A stretch of 51,233 bases of DNA from Amphritea pacifica (GTDB lineage: Bacteria; Pseudomonadota; Gammaproteobacteria; Pseudomonadales; Balneatricaceae): NCBI RefSeq assembly GCF_016924145.1, contig NZ_JAFFZO010000036.1:1-51233 (forward strand), written 5' to 3'. Made by a program: the position numbers and the translations under genes. Of this stretch, positions 8,779 to 17,974 are shown piece after piece. Under the pieces are notes generated by a model that was given only the letters and a program-made list of their open reading frames with translations, was not told the origin of the DNA and made no database searches. Each line of letters starts with the position of its first letter. Positions within the stretch are counted from its first letter, which is position 1.

Positions 8779-8795
8779 ATTCATTTGAAATGAAT
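8779..8795. promoter_or_regulatory. candidate NsrR operator 1 (perfect 8-1-8 palindrome)
   Basis: ATTCATTTGAAATGAAT is a perfect palindrome around a central G. It resembles the NsrR consensus built on an ATTT-n-AAAT core. It lies nearest the hemerythrin start, 33 bp centre to centre from a second copy, i.e. about three helical turns on the same DNA face. Confidence 0.7.
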
Positions 8796-8808
8796 GTTAT
8801 TCAGATAT

Positions 8809-8831
8809 AATATTCATGTCAAATGAATATT
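8809..8831. promoter_or_regulatory. candidate NsrR operator 2 (11-1-11 imperfect palindrome)
   Basis: AATATTCATGT-C-AAATGAATATT: 10 of 11 pairs match and the half-site motif is the same as in operator 1. It overlaps the -10-like TATAAT at 8806-8811 and ends 4 bases before the GGAG ribosome site of the 66-aa gene, a good position to block that promoter. Confidence 0.7.
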
Positions 8832-8847
8832 ATTGGAGAATCAGACA

Positions 8848-9048
8848 ATGGTTATCTGGTCTACAAGCGAAATCAGTGTCTTTATTGCGGTTATCGGAAT
8901 GATTGTTTTTAAGCTCTGGAGCGTCTGGCACGTATCGCTGAAAGCGGGAGCTAATCGTGAAGGGCGGACTATTTTTCTCGGAATATTAGGGGGCCTGACA
9001 CTGTTTGGTCTGACAGCAAAAATATATATTTCCCACGTGCTGGGTTAA
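8848..9048 (+). CDS. 66-aa two-helix membrane protein under NsrR-like operators
   Basis: Small integral membrane protein with helices at about 7-27 and 42-62 joined by a basic loop (KAGANREGRT). The ATG is fixed by GGAG 9 bases upstream; an earlier in-frame TTG overlaps that site. No family recognised. It is divergent from the hemerythrin gene, shares both palindromic operators with it and is closed by its own terminator, so it appears to be a single-gene NO-inducible transcript. A conserved WSVWHVS stretch at the end of the first helix carries a histidine that could contact a cofactor or partner; that is speculation. Confidence 0.75.
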   Translation: MVIWSTSEISVFIAVIGMIVFKLWSVWHVSLKAGANREGRTIFLGILGGLTLFGLTAKIYISHVLG

Positions 9049-9067
9049 TCACCCAATGACCGAAAAG

Positions 9068-9095
9068 CAAAAAGCCAGCAGATGCTGGCTTTTTA
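9068..9095. terminator. bidirectional rho-independent terminator
   Basis: AAAAAGCCAGC / GCTGGCTTTTT stem with an AGAT loop, A-run on the left and T-run on the right. It closes the 66-aa gene and the convergent erpA. Confidence 0.9.
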
Positions 9096-9116
9096 ACTGT
9101 GGTAACAGATGTGCAA

Positions 9117-9467
9117 TCAGATGGAGAAAGAGGAGCCACAGCCACAGGTTGTGGTGGCATTTGGGTTATTAATCACAAACTGGGAGCCTTGCAGCCCCTC
9201 CTTGTAATCCACCACTGATCCCACCAGATACTGATAGCTCATCGGGTCTACCACCATGGTGACGCCATGATTTTCTATTGCGGTGTCATCGTCGGCTATC
9301 GCCTCATCAAATGTGAAGCCATAAGAGAACCCGGCACACCCACCTCCGGTAATAAATACCCGTAGTTTAAGGTTATCGTTCTGTTCCTCTTCGATCAGAC
9401 TTCTTACCTTTGCCGCTGCGGAATCGGAAAAAACCATCTCCGGCTGCTGGTCAGTCATCTCTGTCAT
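9117..9467 (-). CDS. erpA: iron-sulfur cluster insertion protein ErpA
   Basis: A-type carrier that passes Fe-S clusters to apo-enzymes. It is 116 residues long with the three invariant cysteines C44 ([11 protein letters not shown]), C108 and C110 ([11 protein letters not shown]). GGAG lies 5 bases before the ATG. The order anmK … erpA … argC agrees with Pseudomonas, here interrupted by the NO-defence genes. The 86-base gap to argC contains an IscR type-1-like site overlapping a promoter, so expression should respond to Fe-S status. Confidence 0.96.
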   Translation of the reverse strand: MTEMTDQQPEMVFSDSAAAKVRSLIEEEQNDNLKLRVFITGGGCAGFSYGFTFDEAIADDDTAIENHGVTMVVDPMSYQYLVGSVVDYKEGLQGSQFVINNPNATTTCGCGSSFSI

Positions 9468-9514
9468 ATCTGCTCCACTTAAATCGATTTTGCCTGTTCA
9501 GGCGCTATTATCTT

Positions 9515-9540
9515 ATTAACCAAGTAAATTAGTCAAGTAT
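9515..9540 (-). promoter_or_regulatory. erpA promoter with IscR type-1-like site
   Basis: On the minus strand the site begins ATACTTGACTAATTTACTTG and continues GTTAAT. It matches the pattern of type-1 IscR sites (ATA-n2-TTGACT-n-ATTTACT-nGG-T). The TTGACT doubles as a -35 box, with GATAAT 18 bases further as -10, the arrangement known for E. coli isc promoters. Confidence 0.65.
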
Positions 9541-9553
9541 AGATAATTCCTGT

Positions 9554-10585
9554 TTATGGCATCATCCCGGCGTGACGCAGGCCCTCTGTTTCTTCAAAGC
9601 CAAACATAATGTTGAGATTCTGAATTGCCTGCCCTGCTGCCCCTTTGACCAGGTTATCGATCACCGACAATACCACCACCGTATCATCGTTCTGAGGCCG
9701 GAAAACGCTGATACGACACATGTTGGCGCCTTTGACACTGCGGGTTTCAGGCAGACTGCCTGCAGGCATCACGTCCACAAACGGCTCATTCGCATAACGT
9801 TGTTCAAACAGCTCCTGCAAACCATCAACCGGATCTTTCAGAATGCCATAAAGGGTTGCATGAATCCCCCGGATCATCGGTGTCAGGTGGGGTACAAACG
9901 TCAGACCCACAGGACGACCCGCCGCTTCACTTAATCCCTGTTTCACCTCTGGCAGGTGGCGATGGCCGGCAACCGCATAGGCCTTCATGCTTTCACTGCT
10001 TTCACACAGCAGCGAACCGACACTGGCTCCGCGACCGGCACCACTGACACCGGATTTCACATCGGCAATCAGACGACGATGATCGATCAGACCATTTTCA
10101 ACCAGCGGCAGAAAACCCAGCTGGGTCGCTGTTGGATAGCATCCCGGACAGGCGATCATCTGCGCGGTCTTAATCGCTTCACGATTCACCTCAGGCAAAC
10201 CATACACCGCTTCCGCAGCCAGCTCTGCGCTGGTGTGCTCCATACCGTACCATTGAGACCAGAGTTGCAGATCTTTAATGCGGAAATCGGCCCCCAGATC
10301 GATCACCCGCACACCCCGTTCAACCAGCTCAGGGGCCATCTTCATCGCCACGCCATGCGGGGTTGCAAAGAACACTGCATCGCACTGCGCCAGGGTCGCC
10401 ACATCCGGGACCGTAAACTGCAGATCGTAGTGACCACGCAGATTAGGGTACATATCGTCAATTCGCATCCCTTCCTCAGAGCGGGAGGTAATCACCTCGA
10501 CCGATACCTGAGAATGGTTCGCCAACAATCTTAGCAGCTCTACGCCGGTATACCCGGTGCCGCCTACGATACCTACTTTGATCAC
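9554..10585 (-). CDS. argC: N-acetyl-gamma-glutamyl-phosphate reductase
   Basis: Arginine biosynthesis step three: NADPH-dependent reduction of N-acetylglutamyl phosphate to the semialdehyde. The N-terminal dinucleotide fold starts [18 protein letters not shown], the catalytic cysteine C149 lies in [13 protein letters not shown], and [10 protein letters not shown] and HRHLPE segments follow. At 343 residues it is the usual type-1 length. It precedes erpA on the same strand, but a separate promoter lies between them. Confidence 0.97.
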   Translation of the reverse strand: MIKVGIVGGTGYTGVELLRLLANHSQVSVEVITSRSEEGMRIDDMYPNLRGHYDLQFTVPDVATLAQCDAVFFATPHGVAMKMAPELVERGVRVIDLGADFRIKDLQLWSQWYGMEHTSAELAAEAVYGLPEVNREAIKTAQMIACPGCYPTATQLGFLPLVENGLIDHRRLIADVKSGVSGAGRGASVGSLLCESSESMKAYAVAGHRHLPEVKQGLSEAAGRPVGLTFVPHLTPMIRGIHATLYGILKDPVDGLQELFEQRYANEPFVDVMPAGSLPETRSVKGANMCRISVFRPQNDDTVVVLSVIDNLVKGAAGQAIQNLNIMFGFEETEGLRHAGMMP

Positions 10586-10742
10586 TTTGACCTCACAAAT
10601 CGTTCTACGGTTTTCTATTCTATGTGCGTATGATACAAACCCTTGAGGGGCATTACTATTGGCTATCAGTAAAATACACCACGAAAAGCCCCGGCCACGT
10701 CTTACTTTAAAGCACTTTTAAATACAGGCTGACTCGTTCCGG

Positions 10743-12485
10743 ATGTTCAAAGACTCCCTCACATTCGCTCACTTTCGTAACCGTCTGGCCCATGCGGAGG
10801 CATTGCCCCAACTGGTGCTTCTGGGAATTGTTTCCGGACTGCTTTCAGGCCTGCTCATTCTGGCCTTCCGGCTGCTGATAGATCTCCCTCTGGAAGTCTG
10901 GCTACCGGATACTAACAGCGAAAATTTTGAAGCATTACCCACCTGGGTACGCATGATGCTGCCGCCTGGCGGCAGCATCGCAATCTTAATACTGCTGTGG
11001 AAATTACCCCCCTCCAGCCGCAAAGTCGGGGTTGTCCATGTGCTCGAACGGCTCAGTTACCATCAGGGACAACTGCCTGCGAAAAATATGCTGGTGCAGT
11101 TTTTCGGTGCCGCTATTGCACTGCTAACCGGCCACTCCGTTGGTCGGGAGGGGCCGGCCATCCATCTGGGTGCGGCCTGCGGCAGTCTTATCGGTCAGGT
11201 GCTTAAACTGCCCAACAACACGCTGCGATTATTAGTCGGCTGCGGGGTGGCCGCCGCGATATCCGCCGCTTTTAATACACCGCTGGCCGGGGTGATCTTC
11301 TCCATGGAAGTGATTCTGATGGAGTATACCGTGATCGGCTTTACCCCGGTGCTGGTTGCTTCTGTCACCGCCGCCCTGCTGATCCGGGTGACCTATGGCA
11401 CGGAGCCAGCATTTACGATCCCGGCATTGCAGATTCAGTCGGTCGCCGAAATCCCTTTTGTAATTTTACTGGGCATTATCTGTGCGCTACTCGCCGGGGG
11501 ATTTATCCGCATTATGGTACAAACACAGAAGTCAGTTAGCTGGCCTTTGGGGATCAAACTTCTGATTTCAGGCGCGCTAACGGGTCTGGTTGCGATCTGG
11601 TATCCACAGGTCATGGGGCTCGGATATGACACCATTTCAGAGGTATTACAGGGCCACACCAGCCTGGCACTGCTGGCAGGATTACTCATCGCTAAATGGT
11701 TACTGACGCCCATTGTTCTCGGTCTGGGCATTCCCGGCGGGCTGATCGGTCCGACACTTTATATCGGTGCCGTAGCCGGCGCGACCTTCGCCCTGCTGGT
11801 CGGTTATTATACCGGCGAGAGTTATTCCGGTGTGGGCTTCTACGCCATGCTGGGGATGGGTGCGATGATGGGAGCCGTACTGAATGCACCACTGGCGGCC
11901 CTGATCGCACTGCTGGAACTGACCGGCAACCCCAATATCATCTTCCCCGGGATGCTGGCTATTGTGGTCGCCAGCACCACCGTGCGGTTCTTTTTTAATC
12001 AGCCATCGATCTTCCTCAGTTCTCTCAAAGCACAGGGGCTGGACTACCGTCAGGAACCGCTGACTCAGGTGCTGTCCCGCCTGGGGGTTGCCAGTGTAAT
12101 GAATACCAGTTTTGTCCGCTGTGACCGGATTATCGGCTGTGAATCCGCCATAAAAGCACTGGAACAACGACCGGAGTGGCTGGTACTGGAGGATAACCAG
12201 GGAATTCCCCGCTATATTCTGTTACCAGCAGATCTACAGTATTTTATCGACCGGGAGAGCGAACTGAACGGCTTTGACCCACAGCTTGAACTGGATCTTC
12301 TGGAAGTGCCCGCCATCCGCAAAGATATTGTCTCTCTGGGCATCAACGCAACCCTGAAAGAAGCCCTGGACCGGATGAACAGTGAACGGCTGGATGCCCT
12401 CTGGATACAGAACTACAGCAAAGAGATTACCGGCACCCTGACCCGGGAACAGGTGGAACAGTTCTATACCCAGAAAATCGATTAA
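10743..12485 (+). CDS. ClC-type chloride channel/antiporter with CBS region
   Basis: Integral membrane anion transporter of the ClC family. Selectivity-filter motifs are GREGP (134-138, with gating glutamate E136) and GIPGGLIGP (329-337), and ten or more hydrophobic segments lie up to about residue 430. The C-terminal 150 residues look like a paired CBS module (ending …GTLTREQVEQFYTQ), which in this family regulates the channel. The helix following E136 has FSMEVILMEYT, with glutamates near the internal proton-site region, so H+/Cl- exchange is possible but not decidable. It is divergent from argC. thiE follows at 26 bases, apparently co-transcribed without a functional link. Confidence 0.9.
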   Translation: MFKDSLTFAHFRNRLAHAEALPQLVLLGIVSGLLSGLLILAFRLLIDLPLEVWLPDTNSENFEALPTWVRMMLPPGGSIAILILLWKLPPSSRKVGVVHVLERLSYHQGQLPAKNMLVQFFGAAIALLTGHSVGREGPAIHLGAACGSLIGQVLKLPNNTLRLLVGCGVAAAISAAFNTPLAGVIFSMEVILMEYTVIGFTPVLVASVTAALLIRVTYGTEPAFTIPALQIQSVAEIPFVILLGIICALLAGGFIRIMVQTQKSVSWPLGIKLLISGALTGLVAIWYPQVMGLGYDTISEVLQGHTSLALLAGLLIAKWLLTPIVLGLGIPGGLIGPTLYIGAVAGATFALLVGYYTGESYSGVGFYAMLGMGAMMGAVLNAPLAALIALLELTGNPNIIFPGMLAIVVASTTVRFFFNQPSIFLSSLKAQGLDYRQEPLTQVLSRLGVASVMNTSFVRCDRIIGCESAIKALEQRPEWLVLEDNQGIPRYILLPADLQYFIDRESELNGFDPQLELDLLEVPAIRKDIVSLGINATLKEALDRMNSERLDALWIQNYSKEITGTLTREQVEQFYTQKID

Positions 12486-12511
12486 CCCACAAATATAGCA
12501 GTGATCCACCG

Positions 12512-13141
12512 ATGACAAAACACCCGTTACAAGGCCTGTACGCCATTACCGATAGTACTCTTATGCCAGATACCGACAACCTGCTGTTCCAGGTAGAGCA
12601 GGCTCTGCGGGGCGGTGCCCGCATCATTCAGTACCGGGACAAATCAACCGATCAGACAAAACGCCTGCAACAGGCACTGGCACTGGTGGATCTGTGCAAT
12701 CAGTATCATCGCCCTCTGCTGATCAACGATGATACTGAGTTAGCCAGGGCCTGCGGAGCCCATGGCGTTCATCTGGGTCAGAGTGACGGGAACATCAGCC
12801 AGGCCCGTGAATATCTGGGCAGGGAAGCCATTATCGGCAGCACCTGCCACAGCTCGCTGACACTGGCCCAGACCGCCTGTCAGCAAAGCGCTGATTATGT
12901 TGCCTTTGGCGCCTTTTTCCCCTCCAGTACCAAGCCCGATGCCACGCCTGCACCCATTACTCTGTTAGCTGAAGCTGGATCAACACTACCCGTTCCGGTG
13001 GTAGCGATTGGCGGCATTAATATGGATAATGCAGGGCAGGTAATTTCAGCCGGGGCGGATATGATCGCAGTGATCCACAGTCTGTTTGCCTGCGATGATA
13101 TTTGCGCCCGGGCCGGACAGTTTGACAGTCTGTTTAACTGA
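12512..13141 (+). CDS. thiE: thiamine-phosphate synthase
   Basis: Joins the HMP-pyrophosphate and thiazole phosphate moieties to make thiamine phosphate. TIM-barrel with family motifs IIQYRDKS near residue 38, LLINDD, GVHLGQSDG, the pyrophosphate-binding GAFFPSSTKP and AIGGIN. 209 residues, typical length. It lies between the ClC gene and hemL, and thiE-hemL pairing is common in Pseudomonas relatives. No TPP riboswitch fits in the 26-base gap upstream. Confidence 0.95.
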   Translation: MTKHPLQGLYAITDSTLMPDTDNLLFQVEQALRGGARIIQYRDKSTDQTKRLQQALALVDLCNQYHRPLLINDDTELARACGAHGVHLGQSDGNISQAREYLGREAIIGSTCHSSLTLAQTACQQSADYVAFGAFFPSSTKPDATPAPITLLAEAGSTLPVPVVAIGGINMDNAGQVISAGADMIAVIHSLFACDDICARAGQFDSLFN

Positions 13142-13174
13142 TCCGCTCACGACACGAATTTAAGAGAGTTCATC

Positions 13175-14464
13175 ATGTCCCGTTCAGAATCTTTATTTCA
13201 GGCCGCACAGGCCCATATTCCTGGTGGCGTTAATTCACCGGTTCGCGCCTTTAAAGGTGTCGGTGGTACGCCGATCTTCTTCAAGCGCGGTGAAGCGGCC
13301 TATCTGTTCGATGAGGATGACAATAAATATATCGACTATGTTGGTTCATGGGGACCGATGATTCTGGGTCACGCACACCCAACGGTTATGGATGCTGTCC
13401 GCAACGTCATGGACTCGGGGCTGGGCTTCGGTGCGCCCACCGCGATTGAGATCGAAATGGCGGACAAGGTCTGCGAGATGATGCCGGGCATGGATCTGGT
13501 ACGGATGGTTAACTCCGGTACCGAAGCCACCATGAGCGCTATCCGCCTGGCCCGTGGCTATACCCGGCGTGACAAAATAGTAAAGTTTGAAGGCTGCTAC
13601 CACGGCCACTCTGACTCGCTGCTGGTGAAAGCAGGTTCCGGTATGCTGACCCTGGGCGAACCAAGCTCTCCGGGCGTCCCCGCCAGTCTGGCTGAACACA
13701 CCATTACCCTCACCTACAACGACCTCGACAATGTCCGTGAAGCGTTTGCAGAAGCGGGCAACGAAATCGCCTGTATTATTGTTGAGCCGGTTGCCGGCAA
13801 CATGAACTGCATTCCTCCTGTTCCGGGCTTCCTGGAGGGCCTGCGTGAGATCTGTGACCAGTACGGCACCGTGCTGATTCTGGACGAAGTGATGACCGGC
13901 TTCCGGGTTTCTCTGACGGGCGCCCAGGGTTATTACGGTGTCATTCCCGATCTGACCACCATGGGCAAGGTTATCGGCGGTGGCCTGCCGGTCGGTGCCT
14001 TCGGAGGCAAACGAGAGATTATGGAACACATCTCACCTCTGGGACCGGTTTATCAGGCTGGCACACTGTCCGGCAACCCACTGGCGATGGCGGCCGGTCT
14101 GGCGATGCTGACCGCCCTTCAAGAGGAGGGTTTCCACGAGAAACTCAGTGCTAAAACGGAACTGCTGACGCAGGGCTTCGAAGCGATGGCACTGCGTCAC
14201 GGCGTGCCATTCACCACCACCCAGGTTGGTGGTATGTTCGGTCTGTTTTTCACCGATCAGGAGCAGGTCACCTGCTTCGCTGAAGTGATGAAGTGCGATG
14301 CCGATAAGTTTGGCCGTTTCTTCCATGGCATGCTGGACGAGGGAATCTATCTGGCACCGTCTGCGTTTGAAGCAGGCTTCATGTCTCAGGCGCACACCGA
14401 AGCGGATATCAACGCCACCATCGAAGCGGCTGGCCGGGTATTTGCCAGACTGGCTGCGGAGTAA
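13175..14464 (+). CDS. hemL: glutamate-1-semialdehyde 2,1-aminomutase
   Basis: PLP enzyme that makes 5-aminolevulinate for heme by the C5 pathway. The PLP lysine is K265 ([18 protein letters not shown]), with the cofactor-ring aspartate in [10 protein letters not shown] (236-244) and a [14 protein letters not shown] phosphate site. At 429 residues it is full length. The ribosome site AAGAGAG lies 10 bases before the ATG. It is 33 bases after thiE and 6 bases before an unknown membrane-protein gene, so three or four genes may be co-transcribed. Confidence 0.97.
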   Translation: MSRSESLFQAAQAHIPGGVNSPVRAFKGVGGTPIFFKRGEAAYLFDEDDNKYIDYVGSWGPMILGHAHPTVMDAVRNVMDSGLGFGAPTAIEIEMADKVCEMMPGMDLVRMVNSGTEATMSAIRLARGYTRRDKIVKFEGCYHGHSDSLLVKAGSGMLTLGEPSSPGVPASLAEHTITLTYNDLDNVREAFAEAGNEIACIIVEPVAGNMNCIPPVPGFLEGLREICDQYGTVLILDEVMTGFRVSLTGAQGYYGVIPDLTTMGKVIGGGLPVGAFGGKREIMEHISPLGPVYQAGTLSGNPLAMAAGLAMLTALQEEGFHEKLSAKTELLTQGFEAMALRHGVPFTTTQVGGMFGLFFTDQEQVTCFAEVMKCDADKFGRFFHGMLDEGIYLAPSAFEAGFMSQAHTEADINATIEAAGRVFARLAAE

Positions 14465-14470
14465 GCTGTA

Positions 14471-15109
14471 TTGCACACCCTGACACTGGTTGCGCTAATC
14501 ATCAGTTCAATGGCCTCGGCACTGCTCCTTAAACGCGCCGCGCAGTCCCTTGTTGATGATCAGCCTGAAGCCACACTCCAAGCCGCATCACTGAGTCTGG
14601 CGTTTATCGGCGTTGCCGCCCTTGCTGACCTGCTGACAACGCTGTCGCTTGCCAGCAGTAGCATAGATCTGCAAACCTTCCAGCGTCTGCTAAGCAATCT
14701 GGCCTACTATGCCGCCATCCCACTGCTGGCCAGCGCTATGCTGGTCAGCGCCCGCAACAGTCACTGGAGTCGCCCCGCCTGGGGACGCTGGCTGATCGGC
14801 CTGTTCGCCCTGTTTGAGCTGTTACGGCGGATGGAGCATGGCGAGATCTATACACAGATGGTTGCGGTTGCCGTCAGCGCAGCCATGCTCGCCTCAGCCT
14901 TCATGACCGGTGAGAAACAACTGCGCAGTATTACCCTGCTGGCGGCAATCAATATGGCGGTCGCCCTGATGCTGACCGGCCCCGGTAATCTGGTCTCCAG
15001 CCCACTGGTTGATAGCAACTATCTGTACCCTCTGCTGCTGGCAGCAGCTCTGCCCCTTTGCGCGATGTCAATTAAACAGATGGTTCGGTTTAATCAGCAA
15101 CAAGCCTGA
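14471..15109 (+). CDS. hypothetical membrane protein downstream of hemL
   Basis: 212 residues with about six hydrophobic helices (roughly 2-20, 38-58, 72-92, 104-120, 128-146, 153-172 and 180-200 are candidates), so mainly membrane-embedded. No family recognised. Translation probably begins at a TTG 6 bases after the hemL stop, since no earlier or better start is present and the hydrophobic N-terminus begins at once. The tight spacing suggests translational coupling with hemL. An 8-bp inverted repeat (AGCCTGAC / GTCAGGCT) at 15103-15150 follows but lacks a T-run. Confidence 0.65.
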   Translation: MHTLTLVALIISSMASALLLKRAAQSLVDDQPEATLQAASLSLAFIGVAALADLLTTLSLASSSIDLQTFQRLLSNLAYYAAIPLLASAMLVSARNSHWSRPAWGRWLIGLFALFELLRRMEHGEIYTQMVAVAVSAAMLASAFMTGEKQLRSITLLAAINMAVALMLTGPGNLVSSPLVDSNYLYPLLLAAALPLCAMSIKQMVRFNQQQA

Positions 15110-15281
15110 CAGACCTGACAAAAGCTAACGTCAGAAAAGCCGGTCAGGCTCCACCTTCCCGGGATGAGCTCTCCCTCACGACCAGTCACTGGAAACTCAC
15201 GCTGATCTGATACACTCTCCGTCAGATTGGAAGTGAGACTTTACCTGTGTTCCAGAAGGCATAATTGAAAAGGAATCCCCC

Positions 15282-15773
15282 ATGATTAGCCCCAGCTATT
15301 GTCAAACCATGGCCCGCTACAACGCAAGAATGAATGATCAGCTCTACAACGCCTGCGCCGCCATTCCGGATCAACAACGCCGGGCGGATATGAAGCTGTT
15401 CTTCAAATCGATCCATGGCACTCTGGATCATCTTATGTATGGTGATATTGCCTGGTTATCCCGCTTTATGGATCAGGATGATAAGGTGCCTGAGTTTGGG
15501 GGTATTCTTTACCCGGATTTCTCCGAACTCGCTGACACAAGAAAAGTGTGGGACCAGAACATCATCGATTGGGCGGATCGTCTGGAGCAAAGCTGGCTGG
15601 AAAGCGATTTTTCCTATGTCAGTAAAGTCGATGGAAAATCGCGGACTAAACCTGCATGGTTGCTGGCAACCCATATGTTTAACCACAGCACTCATCACCG
15701 GGGACAGCTCACCGCGGCCCTGAGTCAGTTGAATATCGATTTTGGTGTCACCGATCTGCCTTTTGTGCTTTAA
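15282..15773 (+). CDS. DinB-family four-helix metal-binding protein
   Basis: 163-residue member of the DinB/YfiT-like fold. The metal-site histidines are H50 (GTLDHLMYGD), H135 and H139 (HMFNHSTHHRGQ), the usual one-plus-two arrangement. In this superfamily such proteins are thiol-dependent transferases or damage-induced proteins of unknown substrate, so activity cannot be assigned. A strong AAAAGGA site lies 8 bases before the ATG. It is isolated, with its own upstream gap of about 170 bases, and most likely forms a single-gene unit. Confidence 0.85.
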   Translation: MISPSYCQTMARYNARMNDQLYNACAAIPDQQRRADMKLFFKSIHGTLDHLMYGDIAWLSRFMDQDDKVPEFGGILYPDFSELADTRKVWDQNIIDWADRLEQSWLESDFSYVSKVDGKSRTKPAWLLATHMFNHSTHHRGQLTAALSQLNIDFGVTDLPFVL

Positions 15774-15927
15774 AGCAAACGTGCAAAAATGATCAGTCCG
15801 GGAACATCTGCATGATCAACAGCCTGATCTGGGTCTGCTAAGCCGCAGCCAAATGTCCTGATATACTGTAACGCGTAAATTAATCGCGGCGTTATTATTT
15901 CCATCATCCCGTAGCAGGACACCGGTT

Positions 15928-16530
15928 ATGAAGAGTTTCCTCCGAGAGAATCCCACTATCGCTTTTGGCCTGGGTTTGCCTCTGTTGCTGGTTGTACTGT
16001 TTTTATTGATATCCGGGATACCCGCACTTCTGGTTGCCCCGCCGCAATACGATCTGCTGTTCGCCACCGAATACTATAACTATCAGAATGGCGTGCAGAT
16101 TTCGGTGATCAACCGTTCGGTTCAGGTCATCGATCTGGGCAAAATGCCAAACAACCAGAAGCCCCGTATCTGGCGCTACAAGGCTAAAACCGGAGGAGTT
16201 CAGGAGATCGCCTATGTGCTGCCTCCAGGGCAGGTTTTTCCGGGTCAAAGCAAACCGGCCTCAACGGACGGAGGGCCGGACACCAGAGTGATCGATCTGC
16301 CCGATCTTCAGGGCGTGGCCGTAGACTCCTCCAGCATTGCTCCGGATGGCTACGAATTCAGCGTCGCTAATAACAGATCCCGCAATGTTTTCGGTGATCT
16401 GTTTTATGCCTCAGGTTATCGCCATCAGGCGGTGCTGAGCAAAGGAGGACGAAGCATCCCTCTGCCCAATATGACTGGCCAGTACTACCGGGGTAACGCC
16501 CACTTCATCGGCTGGATCGTCTCGCCATGA
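15928..16530 (+). CDS. hypothetical membrane-anchored protein, first of a pair
   Basis: 200 residues: one N-terminal membrane helix (about 12-38) and an extracytoplasmic domain rich in beta-like sequence (YYNYQNGVQISVINRSVQVIDLG …). The architecture (one helix plus a periplasmic beta domain, followed directly by a multi-helix DUF2157-like protein) resembles GDYXXLXY/DUF2157 pairs of other proteobacteria, but the GDYxxLxY motif itself is not present, so membership is uncertain. Its stop overlaps the next start in an ATGA, indicating coupled translation and probably a complex between the two products. Confidence 0.65.
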   Translation: MKSFLRENPTIAFGLGLPLLLVVLFLLISGIPALLVAPPQYDLLFATEYYNYQNGVQISVINRSVQVIDLGKMPNNQKPRIWRYKAKTGGVQEIAYVLPPGQVFPGQSKPASTDGGPDTRVIDLPDLQGVAVDSSSIAPDGYEFSVANNRSRNVFGDLFYASGYRHQAVLSKGGRSIPLPNMTGQYYRGNAHFIGWIVSP

Positions 16531-17720
16531 CCACATTACTGATCTTTATCGTCATCATCGTGCTTATTGGTGGTGGCATCTGGGGGTGGCCACTGCTGGC
16601 GGGCGTTCTGGGAATATCCAGCGTCACGGACAAGGCCGGAGCCTTAAACCATATTGTCCAGTTGATGAACCGTTACGACATTACCCCCGACGATGTTGAA
16701 AGCACTTTTCACAGACAGCTCTGTGCCACCGGCGCAACCGACAATCGTAGCAAGGGGGAAATTGCCAGAACCCTGTTTGCCTATCTCGGCGGGATTTTTA
16801 TTCTCGCCGGTGTCAGCACCTATATCAGTATGTTTTGGGACAGTATGGGCAGTACAATGCGCATTCTCTCAACCCTGGGTATCGGCTATATCCTGTTTAT
16901 CGTGCTTGTCAGCGCACTGCATGAAAACCGGTTTCCCAAACTCATTCTGCCCCTGACCGTCGCTTCGGTAACGATGATGACCGGTGGCTGGTTTGTGCTG
17001 ATGAACGAATTCTATCCCAAAGGAGACAACTGGCGGACTGCCGTACTGTGCGTGTTTGCCGTGATGGCCCTGCATCAGGGAGCGTTGTTTTTTAAATATC
17101 GACGTACGGCTTTGCTGTTTACCAGCCTGTTTTTCAGCTATGGATTTTTACAGGTGGGACTCGACATCCTCGGTGTCCCCATCGCGTATAGTGCCATTGC
17201 ACTGGGTGCCTCAGTATTTCTGGTGGGAGATGCTCTGGAAAAAACACCGTATAAACTACTTTCAGAACCCGCCCTGTTGATAGGTGTTTGCTGGCTGAAC
17301 AGCGGCTTATTTGACCGTATGAATCTGTTCACCTCCAGCAACTGGGCAACGCTGATCACCGGTCTGTGCATCATCTTTACCGCTTACGGTATGCATAAAG
17401 CGAGACGTTATCCCCGTCTGGTTGCTCTCGGTTATTTTTTCGGTTCGATCATGGTCTACTGCGGTCTGTTCGACCTGGTACAGAACACCAGAGTGGAACT
17501 GCTCTATCTGGCCGTAGCCGCCTCGGGTCTCTATGCCTGCGTGGTACTGCAAAGCCGGGCACTACTATTAACAACCGTTCTGGCAATGTTCGGCTTCATG
17601 GTCTATTTCTCTGAGAAGTATTTTGCCAACTCGCTGGGCTGGCCTGTCACACTGGTGCTCCTCGGGATTGCCTTCCTCGGCGTTGGCGCCATCGCCATCA
17701 AAGTAAAGCAACGCATCTGA
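16527..17720 (+). CDS. multi-helix membrane protein, DUF2157-like
   Basis: 397 residues. An N-terminal helix is followed by a cytoplasmic segment (about 30-80, with NRYDITPDDVESTF), then about ten membrane helices. The FAYLGGIFILAGVSTYIS segment after a soluble N-terminal part is the DUF2157 pattern (xLGaLLlgaGvi). Function unknown; it is predicted to work with the membrane-anchored partner with which it overlaps by 4 bases. Nothing in the flanks points to a pathway. Confidence 0.65.
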   Translation: MTTLLIFIVIIVLIGGGIWGWPLLAGVLGISSVTDKAGALNHIVQLMNRYDITPDDVESTFHRQLCATGATDNRSKGEIARTLFAYLGGIFILAGVSTYISMFWDSMGSTMRILSTLGIGYILFIVLVSALHENRFPKLILPLTVASVTMMTGGWFVLMNEFYPKGDNWRTAVLCVFAVMALHQGALFFKYRRTALLFTSLFFSYGFLQVGLDILGVPIAYSAIALGASVFLVGDALEKTPYKLLSEPALLIGVCWLNSGLFDRMNLFTSSNWATLITGLCIIFTAYGMHKARRYPRLVALGYFFGSIMVYCGLFDLVQNTRVELLYLAVAASGLYACVVLQSRALLLTTVLAMFGFMVYFSEKYFANSLGWPVTLVLLGIAFLGVGAIAIKVKQRI

Positions 17721-17974
17721 ATCAGATGGCCGGCTAAAGCTGCATGCTGGTAACCGCCCCTCCGTGGATCACAGATAAACTCAGAAACTTATATACAAGC
17801 CCGCACTAACGCTATACAGTGATCGGCAGCTAGAAAGAAGTCTCATATTTACATCCTACATTGCGTTGTTTTATTCGTAACACCACGTCCTGCAGTTTCT
17901 AAGTCTCAGTCTACATTTTGATGCGATTCAAGCCTTTTGAAGGCACTACTCTATTTAAATTTCAGGATATTATT

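Noticed and set aside
12486-12511. TPP riboswitch upstream of thiE
   Set aside because: Only 26 bases separate thiE from the ClC gene and no thi-box is seen.
13346-14029. Long open frame antisense to hemL
   Set aside because: Shadow of codon bias on the opposite strand; no ribosome site or family, and hemL explains the DNA fully. The same holds for antisense frames at 5454-6248, 42922-43749 and 44588-45247.
15103-15150. 8-bp inverted repeat after the hemL-linked membrane gene as terminator
   Set aside because: 30-base loop and no T-run; not convincing.
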